From the NCBI GenBank assembly GCA_002498845.1, contig DAJC01000002.1, positions 33,030-78,434 on the forward strand: a stretch of 45,405 nucleotides of DNA, written 5' to 3'. Origin of the DNA: Thermoplasmatales archaeon UBA509 (GTDB lineage Archaea; Thermoplasmatota; Thermoplasmata; Thermoplasmatales; Thermoplasmataceae). Below, piece by piece: positions 24,869-33,686 of the stretch (positions within the stretch are counted from its first letter, which is position 1; every line of letters begins with the position of its first letter). The notes beneath the pieces were generated by a model that was not told the DNA's origin, did not search any database, and was given only the letters and a program-made list of their open reading frames with translations. The position numbers and the translations under genes were made by a program.

Positions 24869-27800
24869 ATGCCTATCAATAAGTTCTACGCAGTGCTTGC
24901 AGTGTTGCTGATTGCAGCACCCATGGCGGCATTTATTCCAATGTGCCAGCCATATTCCACCCACAGTGACATGGGAGCAGGCAACATTATCTCTTCCACA
25001 GGCAATGTAAGCCAGAGTAATGATCAGAATTATGTGGCCTACGCCTCCGGATCATATTCAGGGATAGTAGCCTCGGAGCTTGGAGCGCTGGGAGTAAGCT
25101 TTACGAATGCAGGTGGGCTCATGAACATATATCCCAGCCAGGCACAGCTTCCTTATGTATCAGAGATCCTGAAAAGTGCCAGCAGGGACTACGGCATACA
25201 TTATGCCCTGGTCAACCGATCTGTAACTTCCACCCCTTATGATGCTGTATCGCAGGTGACCCCGGATCTTGTTATTCCGTATGCTTTTGTGCCCTCCCAG
25301 ATCGCAAGCGCTTACAACTTCACATGGGAATACCGCTCCGGATATACCGGGTCAGGTATAACCATAGGGATAGTGGATGCGTATGGTGACCCGAATCTCG
25401 CCTATGATCTCAGGGCATTTGATGAATTAACGGGTCTTCCACCTGCCAATCTGAGCGTTTTTTATCCGGAGGGGCAGCCTGGAAACGGGACCTATAATGC
25501 GTCATGGGCACTGGAGACTGCAACGGATGTTGAGTGGGCACATGCCATGGCTCCAAATGCAACCATACTTCTTTACATTGCCCCTTCTGCCATTACCCAG
25601 ATGCTTCAGTTTGCTGTAAGCGATATGATCAACAGCAGTTCCGTCAACATCATTTCCCTGAGCTGGGGCAATCCCGAGATCCAGTTAACGCAGAATGAGG
25701 TTAAAGTATATTCGCAGATCTACAGGGAGGCTTACCTTAGAGGCATAACTGTCGTTGCTGCAACGGGAGACTTCGGATCGGACTATTATGGCCCCAACGG
25801 AACAGGGGTACCCACTGTGAATTTCCCATCTTCGGATCCATATGTTACCGCTGTGGGAGGGACCACGCTCAGCCTTTTTGACGGAAAGTACTCCCAGACT
25901 GCATGGGGAGGAATCTATGAAAGCCAGAGCTTCGGAAGCGGAGGAGGTTACAGCAAATTCTTTTCCAGACCGTACTGGCAGTCCGCACCAGGTTTCAACA
26001 GCACTGAAAGAGGAACACCTGATGTATCGCTGGACGCTGACCAGTACACTGGAATGATCGTGGTAGTCAGGGGCAAGCAGTATGAGGCTGGTGGCACGAG
26101 CATCGCCACCCCCATCTGGGCGGCTGCAGCAGCCATAATGGATCAGGCCACACACCGGCATCTGGGATTCCTCAATCCCCTTCTGTATCAGATCTCAAGA
26201 ACTCCATTGTACAATTCATCATTTGAACAGATAACGGCAGGAACAAACGGAGCATACCGTGCCGCACCGGGCTGGAATCCTGTGACTGGACTGGGGACAC
26301 CAAGCGTGTCAGACCTGGTGAATGCTACTGAAAAAATAACTGCTGGGTTCGGGGGGCAGATTCTTCTCCAGGGCAACGCCACATATGCAAACACGGTCTA
26401 TTCAGTACTGAATCTTTCCGTAAACACATCAAACCTGAGACTGAACGGAACAGGTTTCTATTATGTGGGATTATATAACAACCCAATAAATTATATTGAA
26501 TTTGGCGTGAACGTTTCATCCACAACTGCCAGTTATCTCATGAGGATAGATCAGTCCGGATACATCAGGACCTTCACTAACCCGCATGTTTATGGATTTT
26601 CAGGGTCATCCAATTACGTCTCAAACCTCTCTCTCACCTATAAAGCAGGAATGATATCCGCAGCATCTGACGGCTCAATTGTAATCAGTGTCCCTGTGCC
26701 TGTCTTCCTCAGTTATGCCGGCAATTCAACTCCGGTTGCTGGAGGAATGAGCATTGGCTCATATGACAATATGACTGATCTGGGGAATTTCACCTTCAGC
26801 AACCTGACTGGAGCTTACAATGGCACACAATTGAATTCCACCGGATTATATTTACAGAAGTTTTCTGGAATTGGAACTCAAAGCTATTCATCACTGAATG
26901 CTATAATAAACGTGACAGAGGTTGAATTCTCTCAGTATATCAACAGGAGCTCTTCTGACATTCCATCTCTTCCCACACCGCCTCTGATCTCATATATGCT
27001 TAATTTCAGTTTGCCTGTGCACGGGGCATTTCACCTGTCCAACTCCACAGGATCCGTTGTGTGGAAGGTGAATGGAACCTCCATTGCTGGGGACAACTAT
27101 TCATTTCCGAGAGCCGGATATTACAATGTCACCGCCTCAGTGGACAGGGGCAGGGTGAATGAATCCCGCATAATTTACATACCGGACATTGTGATCCAGA
27201 ACGTGAGTGTTCACTCCAACGTGAAGTATGACCTGAATCCGCCTTCGTCTCTTATTGTGGATTATTTCCTCAGATACGGCATCAATAATGCATCAGCCAT
27301 ACCTGTGATTTCCGGCACGAACAATTTCAGTGTTTCGTCTCCGGGGTTCCATCCTGAATCACGAACCAGCAAATCAACCGGCAACCTCAGCTTCAAGCTT
27401 TCCGCAATGCCTGTATCCGTTACTGTGTTTGTATTTCAGGGCAATGCAACCGTGAGAATACAGAACGTTACTGTTGCAGGAGACAATGGAACATTTTCCG
27501 GATCTCCAATGCCGGGTGCTGTGTGGATCAATGTAACCGCCCCTGGTTTCAACCCTGTTAACATGTCAACGGCCATAATGCCCGGAGGTACATACCGAAC
27601 CCAGATCTCGCTTCAGCCCATATCCACCAGCATGGTGCTCATACAGGGCACAGTGAGTGATGCTGTTTATGCGTTCCCTGTGCCTGGGGCCGTCATTTCC
27701 GTTTCCAACCAGTCATATTCATACACAAATTCAACCGGATATTATCGACTTTACGAGGACCCGGGCACTCTCAATATATCAGCATCCGCAAATCTCTATG

Positions 27801-28279
27801 AATCCCAGTACAAACAACTGGTTCTGAAATTTGCTCCGCTGGACCTCAATTTCTCCATGAAACCCCTGGACATAAACATCAGCTCCATGCCTTTCATAAC
27901 AATAACCAGGTATTTCCCACTATTCTTCTTCATGGGAGTTGTCACATGGTCAGGCTACAGCGGAAAGATATTCTCGCAGTATCAGTTATACATTTCCCAG
28001 AATCCCAGCTTCTTCAATCCAAGGGTTATCACCTTCACCTCCCCATCAAGCACCTCCACCGTGATCTCCGGCATATATCCGGGGCACACCTATTATGCAA
28101 CAATAGTGTTGAGGCTCTCCGATGGGGAAGTCTATCAGTCGTCGGTGGTGAAGATAACCTACACCAATCCAGTATATCTGGGAATGAACATTGCCATAGT
28201 GGGAGGCATTGCTGTCTATCTGGCCTTCATGGGGGCATATTTAAGGAAGAGATGGAAGAAGACCCCAGTCTATCCCTAA
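24869..28279 (+). CDS. Secreted, membrane-anchored S53 (sedolisin/kumamolisin-like) acid protease
   Basis: This serine-carboxyl peptidase of 1136 residues is likely active outside the cell at low pH. A Sec-type signal helix occupies residues 5-25 (no twin arginine). The catalytic domain shows GIVDAYGDP, then E216 and D220 (ALETATDVEWAHAMAP), the oxyanion aspartate D301 (AATGDFGSDYYG) and the nucleophile S411 (GGTSIATPIWAA); the calcium-site end is GWNPVTGLGTP. Only about 130 residues precede this domain, shorter than the usual prodomain. The following 500 residues are rich in N-x-S/T sequons and include a carboxypeptidase-regulatory-like domain (VPGAVISVSN) and an FN3-like domain (YQLYISQNP, VISGIYPGHTYYATIVL). 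A last hydrophobic helix with RKRWKK anchors it in the membrane. ATG 24869 has GAGG before it; TTG 24860 is an alternative. Confidence 0.95.
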   Translation: MPINKFYAVLAVLLIAAPMAAFIPMCQPYSTHSDMGAGNIISSTGNVSQSNDQNYVAYASGSYSGIVASELGALGVSFTNAGGLMNIYPSQAQLPYVSEILKSASRDYGIHYALVNRSVTSTPYDAVSQVTPDLVIPYAFVPSQIASAYNFTWEYRSGYTGSGITIGIVDAYGDPNLAYDLRAFDELTGLPPANLSVFYPEGQPGNGTYNASWALETATDVEWAHAMAPNATILLYIAPSAITQMLQFAVSDMINSSSVNIISLSWGNPEIQLTQNEVKVYSQIYREAYLRGITVVAATGDFGSDYYGPNGTGVPTVNFPSSDPYVTAVGGTTLSLFDGKYSQTAWGGIYESQSFGSGGGYSKFFSRPYWQSAPGFNSTERGTPDVSLDADQYTGMIVVVRGKQYEAGGTSIATPIWAAAAAIMDQATHRHLGFLNPLLYQISRTPLYNSSFEQITAGTNGAYRAAPGWNPVTGLGTPSVSDLVNATEKITAGFGGQILLQGNATYANTVYSVLNLSVNTSNLRLNGTGFYYVGLYNNPINYIEFGVNVSSTTASYLMRIDQSGYIRTFTNPHVYGFSGSSNYVSNLSLTYKAGMISAASDGSIVISVPVPVFLSYAGNSTPVAGGMSIGSYDNMTDLGNFTFSNLTGAYNGTQLNSTGLYLQKFSGIGTQSYSSLNAIINVTEVEFSQYINRSSSDIPSLPTPPLISYMLNFSLPVHGAFHLSNSTGSVVWKVNGTSIAGDNYSFPRAGYYNVTASVDRGRVNESRIIYIPDIVIQNVSVHSNVKYDLNPPSSLIVDYFLRYGINNASAIPVISGTNNFSVSSPGFHPESRTSKSTGNLSFKLSAMPVSVTVFVFQGNATVRIQNVTVAGDNGTFSGSPMPGAVWINVTAPGFNPVNMSTAIMPGGTYRTQISLQPISTSMVLIQGTVSDAVYAFPVPGAVISVSNQSYSYTNSTGYYRLYEDPGTLNISASANLYESQYKQLVLKFAPLDLNFSMKPLDINISSMPFITITRYFPLFFFMGVVTWSGYSGKIFSQYQLYISQNPSFFNPRVITFTSPSSTSTVISGIYPGHTYYATIVLRLSDGEVYQSSVVKITYTNPVYLGMNIAIVGGIAVYLAFMGAYLRKRWKKTPVYP

Positions 28280-29160
28280 TGCGTCTCTTTTTCAAGCAGA
28301 CTTTCCCATCTTCTGTCTACTTCTTCCTGCAGTATCCTGATTTCATCCTCATCCATATGGGAAAATCTCTTCTGGGACTGTATGTATTCCTTGACGGTAA
28401 CAGGTTTGCTGGGTCTGGTGAGCCGGAATGTGCCCATTGAGTATTCGTACAGCGGAAACATCCTTGACTGCACTGCCATCCGTGACACCTCGATGGTCTT
28501 CTCTGGTGGATAGTACCAGCCCGTGGGGCACGGAGCAAGGATCTGTATGAACTTGGGGCCATTGATCTTCCTTGCATTCTGCACCTTCCGGATGAGGTCT
28601 TCAGGATATGCAATGGTGGCTGTTGCCACATATGGAACTCCCTGGGCCATCATTATATCTGCCACGACCTTCTTCTGCTGTTTCTTGAAATTTTTATCCA
28701 GTCCGACTGGAGTTGTCGTGGTTTCAGCACCGTAAGGCGTGCTTCCGGATCTCTGGACACCTGTGTTCATGTAGCCCTCATTGTCGTACATGATGTAGAA
28801 GACGTTGTGTCCCCTTTCCATGGCCCCCGATAGTGACTGGAGACCTATGTCTGCTGTCCCTCCATCACCGGCAAATCCAACAACGTTGTAATCACTGTCG
28901 CCCCTTATATCCAGTGCTTCCCGCAGGCCGCTTATTGAAGCGCCGGTGGCCGCAAATGGAGTGTAAACCATTGGTATGTCCAGCGTCCTGTTTGGCATGG
29001 CACCTGGAATTACCGCCCAGCAGGAAGCTGGCACAGAGACCACGGTCTTCTTGCCAAGCGCCTTCAGAACATATCTCATTGCCAGTGTTGCACCGCAACC
29101 CTGGCAGGCTGTGTGCCCAGGTTCCATAAGTTCCTGTTCAGGAATAGATGTGGGCATCAC
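28276..29160 (-). CDS. porB: Pyruvate:ferredoxin oxidoreductase beta subunit
   Basis: This subunit binds thiamine diphosphate and a [4Fe-4S] cluster. Cysteines C19, C22 (GHTACQGCGATLAM) and C47 (PASCWAV), plus the cysteine of LAPCPTGW, match the cluster ligands. The TPP motif runs GFAGDGGTADIGLQSLSG to YDNEGYMNTG. The 294-residue length is typical of the four-subunit archaeal enzyme. It is the last gene of porGDAB and overlaps porA by 4 bases; its stop overlaps the end of the convergent protease by 4 bases. A related 2-oxoacid substrate, such as 2-ketoisovalerate, cannot be excluded by sequence alone. Confidence 0.94.
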   Translation of the reverse strand: MMPTSIPEQELMEPGHTACQGCGATLAMRYVLKALGKKTVVSVPASCWAVIPGAMPNRTLDIPMVYTPFAATGASISGLREALDIRGDSDYNVVGFAGDGGTADIGLQSLSGAMERGHNVFYIMYDNEGYMNTGVQRSGSTPYGAETTTTPVGLDKNFKKQQKKVVADIMMAQGVPYVATATIAYPEDLIRKVQNARKINGPKFIQILAPCPTGWYYPPEKTIEVSRMAVQSRMFPLYEYSMGTFRLTRPSKPVTVKEYIQSQKRFSHMDEDEIRILQEEVDRRWESLLEKETH

Positions 29161-30344
29161 TGATCACCCCTTGTGTTTATGAAAACAGTACCTTCTTTCC
29201 CAGCCGCCATGATATTTATCATTTCTTCTATGTCCTCCTCCTTCACATCACGGCCTCCAATCCCAGCCACAAATCCTGTTACGGGTATGTCTGATCTGCC
29301 ATACAGTGCTGCCTTGATTTCGTTGAACATGGTTCCTCCGGACCCAAATGAAACTGATCTGTCGATAACGCCTATGTGAGCAGCTTCCTTTGTGGCACGC
29401 ACAATATCCTCGGCCGGGAATGGCCTGAAATACCTTATCCTGATTATCCCAACTTTCCTGCCGTCCGCCCTCAGCTTCCCTGCAACATATTTTGCAGTGG
29501 ATGCCACAGTGCCTGAGGCTATGAGTATGTACTCTGCACCCTCCGTCATGTATTCCTCAATCAGGCCGCCGTAGTCACGGCCGAAGATCTCGGAGAATTC
29601 CCTGGTGACCTTCCTGATGGTGTTTGCAGATTTCCACATGCTCTCCATCATGTCCTTCTTCAGTTCCATGAATGGCCCGTCAGGGGTAGAATATGAGCCG
29701 TAGCCCATGGGGCGGTTCGAATCAACCTTGAAATCCAGGCGGAATTCAGGAAGGAATTCGTCCACAAGCTCCTGGTCCGGTATCACAACCTGCTCCGAAG
29801 TATGTGATAGTATGAAGGCATCCTCCATGCTCATGAATGGAAGCATAACGCCTGAATCCTCCCCAATACGGTAACCCATGATGAGGGTATCCATGGCTTC
29901 CTGATTGGATTCGCTGTAGACCTGAATCCATCCTGTATCCTTCTGGTTCATGCTGTCGGACTGGTCAGACCATATATTCCACGGAGGACCAATAGCCCTG
30001 TTGACCACACTCATGACAATTGGAAGGCGCTGGCCTGCAACCCAGTGCAGCATCTCATGCATGTAGAGAAGACCCTGTGAGCTTGTTGCAGTGTAAGACC
30101 TCACGCCGGCAATTTCACTTGCAAATACAGCTGCCATTGCACTGTGTTCGCTCTCCACCTCAATGTACCTGGCGCTGATCTCCCTGTTTGCAACCATTTC
30201 GGCCAGTTTTTCCACTATTGTAGTCTGCGGGGTGATGGGGTAAGCTGAGATGAAGCCAACTTTTGAAAGACGAACGCCCTCTGCGACGGCCTCATTGCCG
30301 GTCATAATTGATGTTTTTGATGCTATTTCCCTCATTCCAGTCAT
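29157..30344 (-). CDS. porA: Pyruvate:ferredoxin oxidoreductase alpha subunit
   Basis: The alpha subunit forms the pyrimidine-binding half of the TPP site. Recognisable parts are TGNEAVAEGVRLSKVGFISAYPITPQT with the TPP contact YPITPQT, then EVESEHSAMAAVFASEIAGVRSYTATSSQG, and the domain II segment around YILIASGTVASTAKY. The 395-residue size is normal. It lies between porD and porB with 4-base overlaps on each side, so the four subunits should be made in step. Confidence 0.95.
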   Translation of the reverse strand: MTGMREIASKTSIMTGNEAVAEGVRLSKVGFISAYPITPQTTIVEKLAEMVANREISARYIEVESEHSAMAAVFASEIAGVRSYTATSSQGLLYMHEMLHWVAGQRLPIVMSVVNRAIGPPWNIWSDQSDSMNQKDTGWIQVYSESNQEAMDTLIMGYRIGEDSGVMLPFMSMEDAFILSHTSEQVVIPDQELVDEFLPEFRLDFKVDSNRPMGYGSYSTPDGPFMELKKDMMESMWKSANTIRKVTREFSEIFGRDYGGLIEEYMTEGAEYILIASGTVASTAKYVAGKLRADGRKVGIIRIRYFRPFPAEDIVRATKEAAHIGVIDRSVSFGSGGTMFNEIKAALYGRSDIPVTGFVAGIGGRDVKEEDIEEMINIMAAGKEGTVFINTRGDQ

Positions 30345-30640
30345 TCCTCCTCAAATTTCATTTCTATACATTTTTCCGGGCATTCGTTTGCACATATTCC
30401 GCATCCCTTGCAATAATCGTAGTCTATAACCGGAATGCTGAAGGCAGTAACCTTCTGGTTTGGTGCTGGAGTACTGCGCCCATCCTCGAGATTTATAGCA
30501 TTGTCAGGGCAGAATTTCCAGCATATCTCGCACCTTATGCAGCTTGAATAGTCTATTACGGGCTTCAGTGTCCTCAACAGCCCTGTATGGTTTGCCCTTG
30601 AACTGGTCTCAGCCAGTGGAACCAGCACCAACTTTACCAC
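30341..30640 (-). CDS. porD: Pyruvate:ferredoxin oxidoreductase delta subunit (2x[4Fe-4S])
   Basis: This ferredoxin-like subunit passes electrons from the TPP site to external ferredoxin. It has two complete cluster motifs: C34, C37, C40, C44 (CIRCEICWKFCP) and C77, C80, C83, C87 (CKGCGICANECP). An N-terminal arm of about 30 residues precedes them, as in other delta subunits. The 99-residue length is normal. It overlaps porG by 7 bases upstream and porA by 4 downstream. Confidence 0.96.
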   Translation of the reverse strand: MVKLVLVPLAETSSRANHTGLLRTLKPVIDYSSCIRCEICWKFCPDNAINLEDGRSTPAPNQKVTAFSIPVIDYDYCKGCGICANECPEKCIEMKFEEE

Positions 30641-31182
30641 CCTATCCTTACGGAACTGTATGCCTTCTCAGCTGCGGTGACATTCACCTCAGCCTTGGAG
30701 GGGGACATTTCTGATATTGCCTCACGAACCTGCGTCATGTCAACAAGGCCTGTGCTCTTTGAGAAGGCACCCAGCATTGCTGTGTTAATTATGGGGTTCG
30801 TCCTGTTGCCCAGTCCGAGGTCGGTGGCAATCCTGGTTGCATCCACTGTTGCCACATGGTAAGGAAGGCCAAGATCTTCAGGAGCTTCAGGTGAATTGAG
30901 TATGAGCGACGATCCGGGCTTCATCCCTGCAGTCACATCAACGGTCTCCATGACCTTGCTGTCCAGAACCACAACAACGTCAGGATTGTAAACCTGTGTC
31001 TTAAGCAGTATGGGCGTGGTGTCAATCCGCGTGAACGCAGTCACGGGTGCCCCCCTTCGCTCCGTCCCGAAAAATGGAAATGATATTACATACTCACCGG
31101 ACAGGAAGGACGCCAGAGCCAGCATCTTTGAAGCCGTTACTGCACCCTGTCCCCCTCTTCCATGAAACCTGACTTCCAGCAT
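30634..31182 (-). CDS. porG: Pyruvate:ferredoxin oxidoreductase gamma subunit
   Basis: The gamma subunit is the first gene of the por operon. It begins with the family signature RFHGRGGQGAVTASKMLALA and continues with YVISFPFFGTERRGAPVTAFTRI and PDVVVVLDSKVME. The 182-residue size is standard. ATG 31182 is preceded by GGTAAT; TTATTATAT on the minus strand about 35 bases upstream could be the promoter for the whole unit. The reduced ferredoxin made by Por is a plausible electron source for the complex I in this window. Confidence 0.95.
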   Translation of the reverse strand: MLEVRFHGRGGQGAVTASKMLALASFLSGEYVISFPFFGTERRGAPVTAFTRIDTTPILLKTQVYNPDVVVVLDSKVMETVDVTAGMKPGSSLILNSPEAPEDLGLPYHVATVDATRIATDLGLGNRTNPIINTAMLGAFSKSTGLVDMTQVREAISEMSPSKAEVNVTAAEKAYSSVRIGW

Positions 31183-31293
31183 ATTGATCAGGATTACCTT
31201 TGCACCAAAATATAATAAGATGTGCCCTTACATATAATGGGGAAAATTATTTAGGGAGCAACTGAGGGGTTAAGAAAAAAAGTGTCGGAAATA

Positions 31294-32334
31294 TCAGAGT
31301 TCTTTCCTGACAGCCGCCGTGGCCAGAGCCATGTTCCTCAGCTTCTCAAAGCCGGTTTCCCTTGATCTTGTCCGAAGCCCGCAATCCGGATTTATCCTGA
31401 CCAGCGATGGATCTCCGATGATGTCCAGGGCTGTTTCAATCCGATCCTTTATGAGTTCCACACTCTCAATGTCATCAATGTGCACATCCGTAACACCAAG
31501 GCCCATGAATTTCTTCCTTGACAGGGTTTCATTCATTGCGGCATACTCCTTGAGATCCGCATACCCGGGCCTGTGATCCAGACCCTTTCCCTGTGTCAGG
31601 GGATCCCTGTTGGCGAATTCCAGGTTCAGGCCATGCACCTTCAGATCAGCAATGGTGTTGTAGAGATATGCATAATCGATACTGTAGCAGACGTGGATTG
31701 ACGGTTCAATACCAGAAATTCCTTCGAAAGACCTGTTCACGGATTCAACAACTATGTCCATCTCGGATGGATGTGTTGTGGCTGCCGGCTCATCTATCTG
31801 GACTTCGAAGATTTCACCTTTCCTGTGATGATCCCAGATTTCCTTGAGTTCCCTCAGTTCCTTGTTTATTGCGTCCGCGTATGCGTTTGCCAGTTCTCTC
31901 CTGTCCCTGTAGTATTCATTGAATGACCAGTCCATCATGGTGTATGGGCCGGTTATTGGTAGCTTGAGCCTGTCGTGCGTGTTTGCAAGGAGAAATTCCA
32001 GTTCGTCCCTGTGGAACGGATGTTTCCTGACCACGGGCCCTGTTACGCTGCCTTTCCTGTAGTACCTGTTGTCGAATGACCTGACCATACCATAAAATTC
32101 AAGGTTTCCAATGTTGTTTGCCAGAGCCTCATACATCTCCCACCGGAACATCTCCCCGCCTACTCCAAGGTTCTCAAGCCCGGACTTCCTGAACAGATCG
32201 AGAGTCTCAACTGTTGCTTTTCCAGCAAGCACATTGAACTCATCTGTTCCTTCCAGCTGGTGAAAATTCTTGCTCAGATACTCCGGTTTCCTGAAACTGC
32301 CTATCTCCTGTAAAATCAAATTTTTGTCCGCCAT
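31294..32334 (-). CDS. metE: Core-type cobalamin-independent methionine synthase (MetE C-terminal domain)
   Basis: This protein has only the catalytic, zinc-binding half of MetE, about 345 residues against about 750 for bacterial MetE. It methylates homocysteine to methionine. The zinc ligands are visible: H214 and C216 (SIHVCYSID), E239 (LEFANRD) and C318 (INPDCGLRTR). The DEPA and MGLGVTDVH segments are also typical. I placed the start at ATG 32334 because GGTGA sits 4 bases before it; TTG 32346 and GTG 32343 would overlap the upstream gene. The methyl donor of such core enzymes in archaea may not be a folate. It is paired with the N-domain-like gene upstream. Confidence 0.93.
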   Translation of the reverse strand: MADKNLILQEIGSFRKPEYLSKNFHQLEGTDEFNVLAGKATVETLDLFRKSGLENLGVGGEMFRWEMYEALANNIGNLEFYGMVRSFDNRYYRKGSVTGPVVRKHPFHRDELEFLLANTHDRLKLPITGPYTMMDWSFNEYYRDRRELANAYADAINKELRELKEIWDHHRKGEIFEVQIDEPAATTHPSEMDIVVESVNRSFEGISGIEPSIHVCYSIDYAYLYNTIADLKVHGLNLEFANRDPLTQGKGLDHRPGYADLKEYAAMNETLSRKKFMGLGVTDVHIDDIESVELIKDRIETALDIIGDPSLVRINPDCGLRTRSRETGFEKLRNMALATAAVRKEL

Positions 32335-32335
32335 T

Positions 32336-33244
32336 TTACTCACCAAGCCCCGCCAGAAGCTTTACCTTCTGGTCTGCAATCTTTCTTGGAAGAAAGTCCA
32401 GATAATCAGAATTTGCCACAATCATACTTTCAATGTTCATTCCCATTGATAATTCCTCTGCCTTCTTTCTGATCTCGTCAACTGATTCCATTCTGGTATT
32501 ATGCCCGTCCACCAGTTTGATTCCTGGAACTTCAGAATGATCTCTGGCAACCTGCAGGTTTGATCTGTTCGGGCCTACGATTATGGAATAAAACTTGTGC
32601 TGGTTGCCGGAGAATGCGTTTCCCTCAAGGTTTCCAGTGGTGAACAATATAATTCCAGACGGATTCGTTATGCGAGAAATGGCCTCCAGGGCGATACCAT
32701 CAACTTTGACCCGTTCCATTATGAAAGTCCTTGCAGGCTTCAGCTTTGACACTACGCCAGAATAAATCTGGCAGGCCGCCTCAAGGAAACTGCTCCTTTC
32801 CAGGTTGCCAGCATTCCTGGAAAACCTGAACAGAGTCTCGGGACCTGGCAGGAAAAGGACTGGATCTTTCCTTGAATGGTAGAGGGGAAGTGGCGGGTTC
32901 TCCGGAAGTTCGTAGAAAACATCCGGTGGAATCCTCAGGGATGGGAGCCCATGCAGCTGCGGAATCCTGTAGAAAGTGTTCGTTTCTTCGAATCTTGTCA
33001 GCGGTCCCAGATCCATGCCGCTTGACATCAGAACAATCGGCCTGAATATGTCGTACCAGTTAAACAGGGGATCTGTGTGCAGAGCCTGCCCATCAAAAAG
33101 ATCCTCGTAAATTGCAGTCTCATCCGCAATGAGATCGTTGAGTTCGCCCGCCGATAATGATCCTCTCTCCCAGCGTCCAATTCTCACCCGCAGTTTCTCG
33201 CTCTTTGGATAAATTCCATGTACAAATCCTTCCATTCTAACCAT
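32336..33244 (-). CDS. MetE N-terminal-domain-like protein
   Basis: The 302-residue protein directly precedes core MetE, with the stop one base from the next ATG. It resembles the separately encoded N-terminal MetE-like proteins found beside core MetE in acidophilic archaea: FNWYDIFRPIV stands where full-length MetE has its WFDTNYHY segment, followed by LTRFEETNTFYRIPQLHG and LPGPETLFRFS. It lacks the histidine/cysteine zinc site, so it is not a second catalytic copy. It probably binds the methyl donor or forms the barrel facing the catalytic domain. The start is ATG 33244 with GGAGAG upstream and directly after a small ORF stop (TAAATG). Confidence 0.8.
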   Translation of the reverse strand: MVRMEGFVHGIYPKSEKLRVRIGRWERGSLSAGELNDLIADETAIYEDLFDGQALHTDPLFNWYDIFRPIVLMSSGMDLGPLTRFEETNTFYRIPQLHGLPSLRIPPDVFYELPENPPLPLYHSRKDPVLFLPGPETLFRFSRNAGNLERSSFLEAACQIYSGVVSKLKPARTFIMERVKVDGIALEAISRITNPSGIILFTTGNLEGNAFSGNQHKFYSIIVGPNRSNLQVARDHSEVPGIKLVDGHNTRMESVDEIRKKAEELSMGMNIESMIVANSDYLDFLPRKIADQKVKLLAGLGE

Positions 33245-33607
33245 TTAAATACTCTCCAATATGTTGCTTGTAACTTGTCTGCTCCACCAGGAAAATCTGA
33301 ATCCTGCCCCAATTTCCACCTTCTCGGAGGATGCTGGATTGATGCCAGAATTTTGATGGTTCATATTTCCAGAAATTTCATAGCCACCATTTTTTACTCC
33401 GGCAGACATGCTGTTTGAGCCAGCCAGGCTTGTGGATTTATATGATAATGAGCCTTCATTCTGCTGCGTCCTATATAGCCTATACCCCATAGCATTTCTA
33501 CTGCAATTGCCGTGGTGCGGCCTGTAAAGTATGATGGCCATGGATTCAGCCGGCCTCAAGAAATAACTGGAAAACATCTCCCTGTGAGCTTTCAATTGTA
33601 TGTTCAT
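33245..33607 (-). CDS. Possible small leader gene before the methionine synthase pair
   Basis: This frame of 120 residues ends with TAA exactly against the ATG of the next gene, an arrangement usual for coupled genes. The N-terminal half is basic and aromatic (SSYFLRPAESMAIILYRP); the C-terminal half is rich in Ser, Gly and Asn. I recognise no family, and no clear ribosome site precedes the ATG at 33607. It may be a real protein, a translated leader that controls the downstream genes, or chance. The 442 bases from 33245 to 33686 contain nothing else I can identify. Confidence 0.35.
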   Translation of the reverse strand: MNIQLKAHREMFSSYFLRPAESMAIILYRPHHGNCSRNAMGYRLYRTQQNEGSLSYKSTSLAGSNSMSAGVKNGGYEISGNMNHQNSGINPASSEKVEIGAGFRFSWWSRQVTSNILESI

Positions 33608-33686
33608 GAGATTGTGATGGTTGATAATAATTAATTATTAAAAAATGATTGTGGGTAATCTGAGAAGTTGAGTTTATACCCGGCAT

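Noticed and set aside
24860..24879. priS start at 24879 or 24855
   Set aside because: These starts lie beyond the palindromic TATA box, the first overlaps the protease start, and the added residues do not resemble PriS N-termini.
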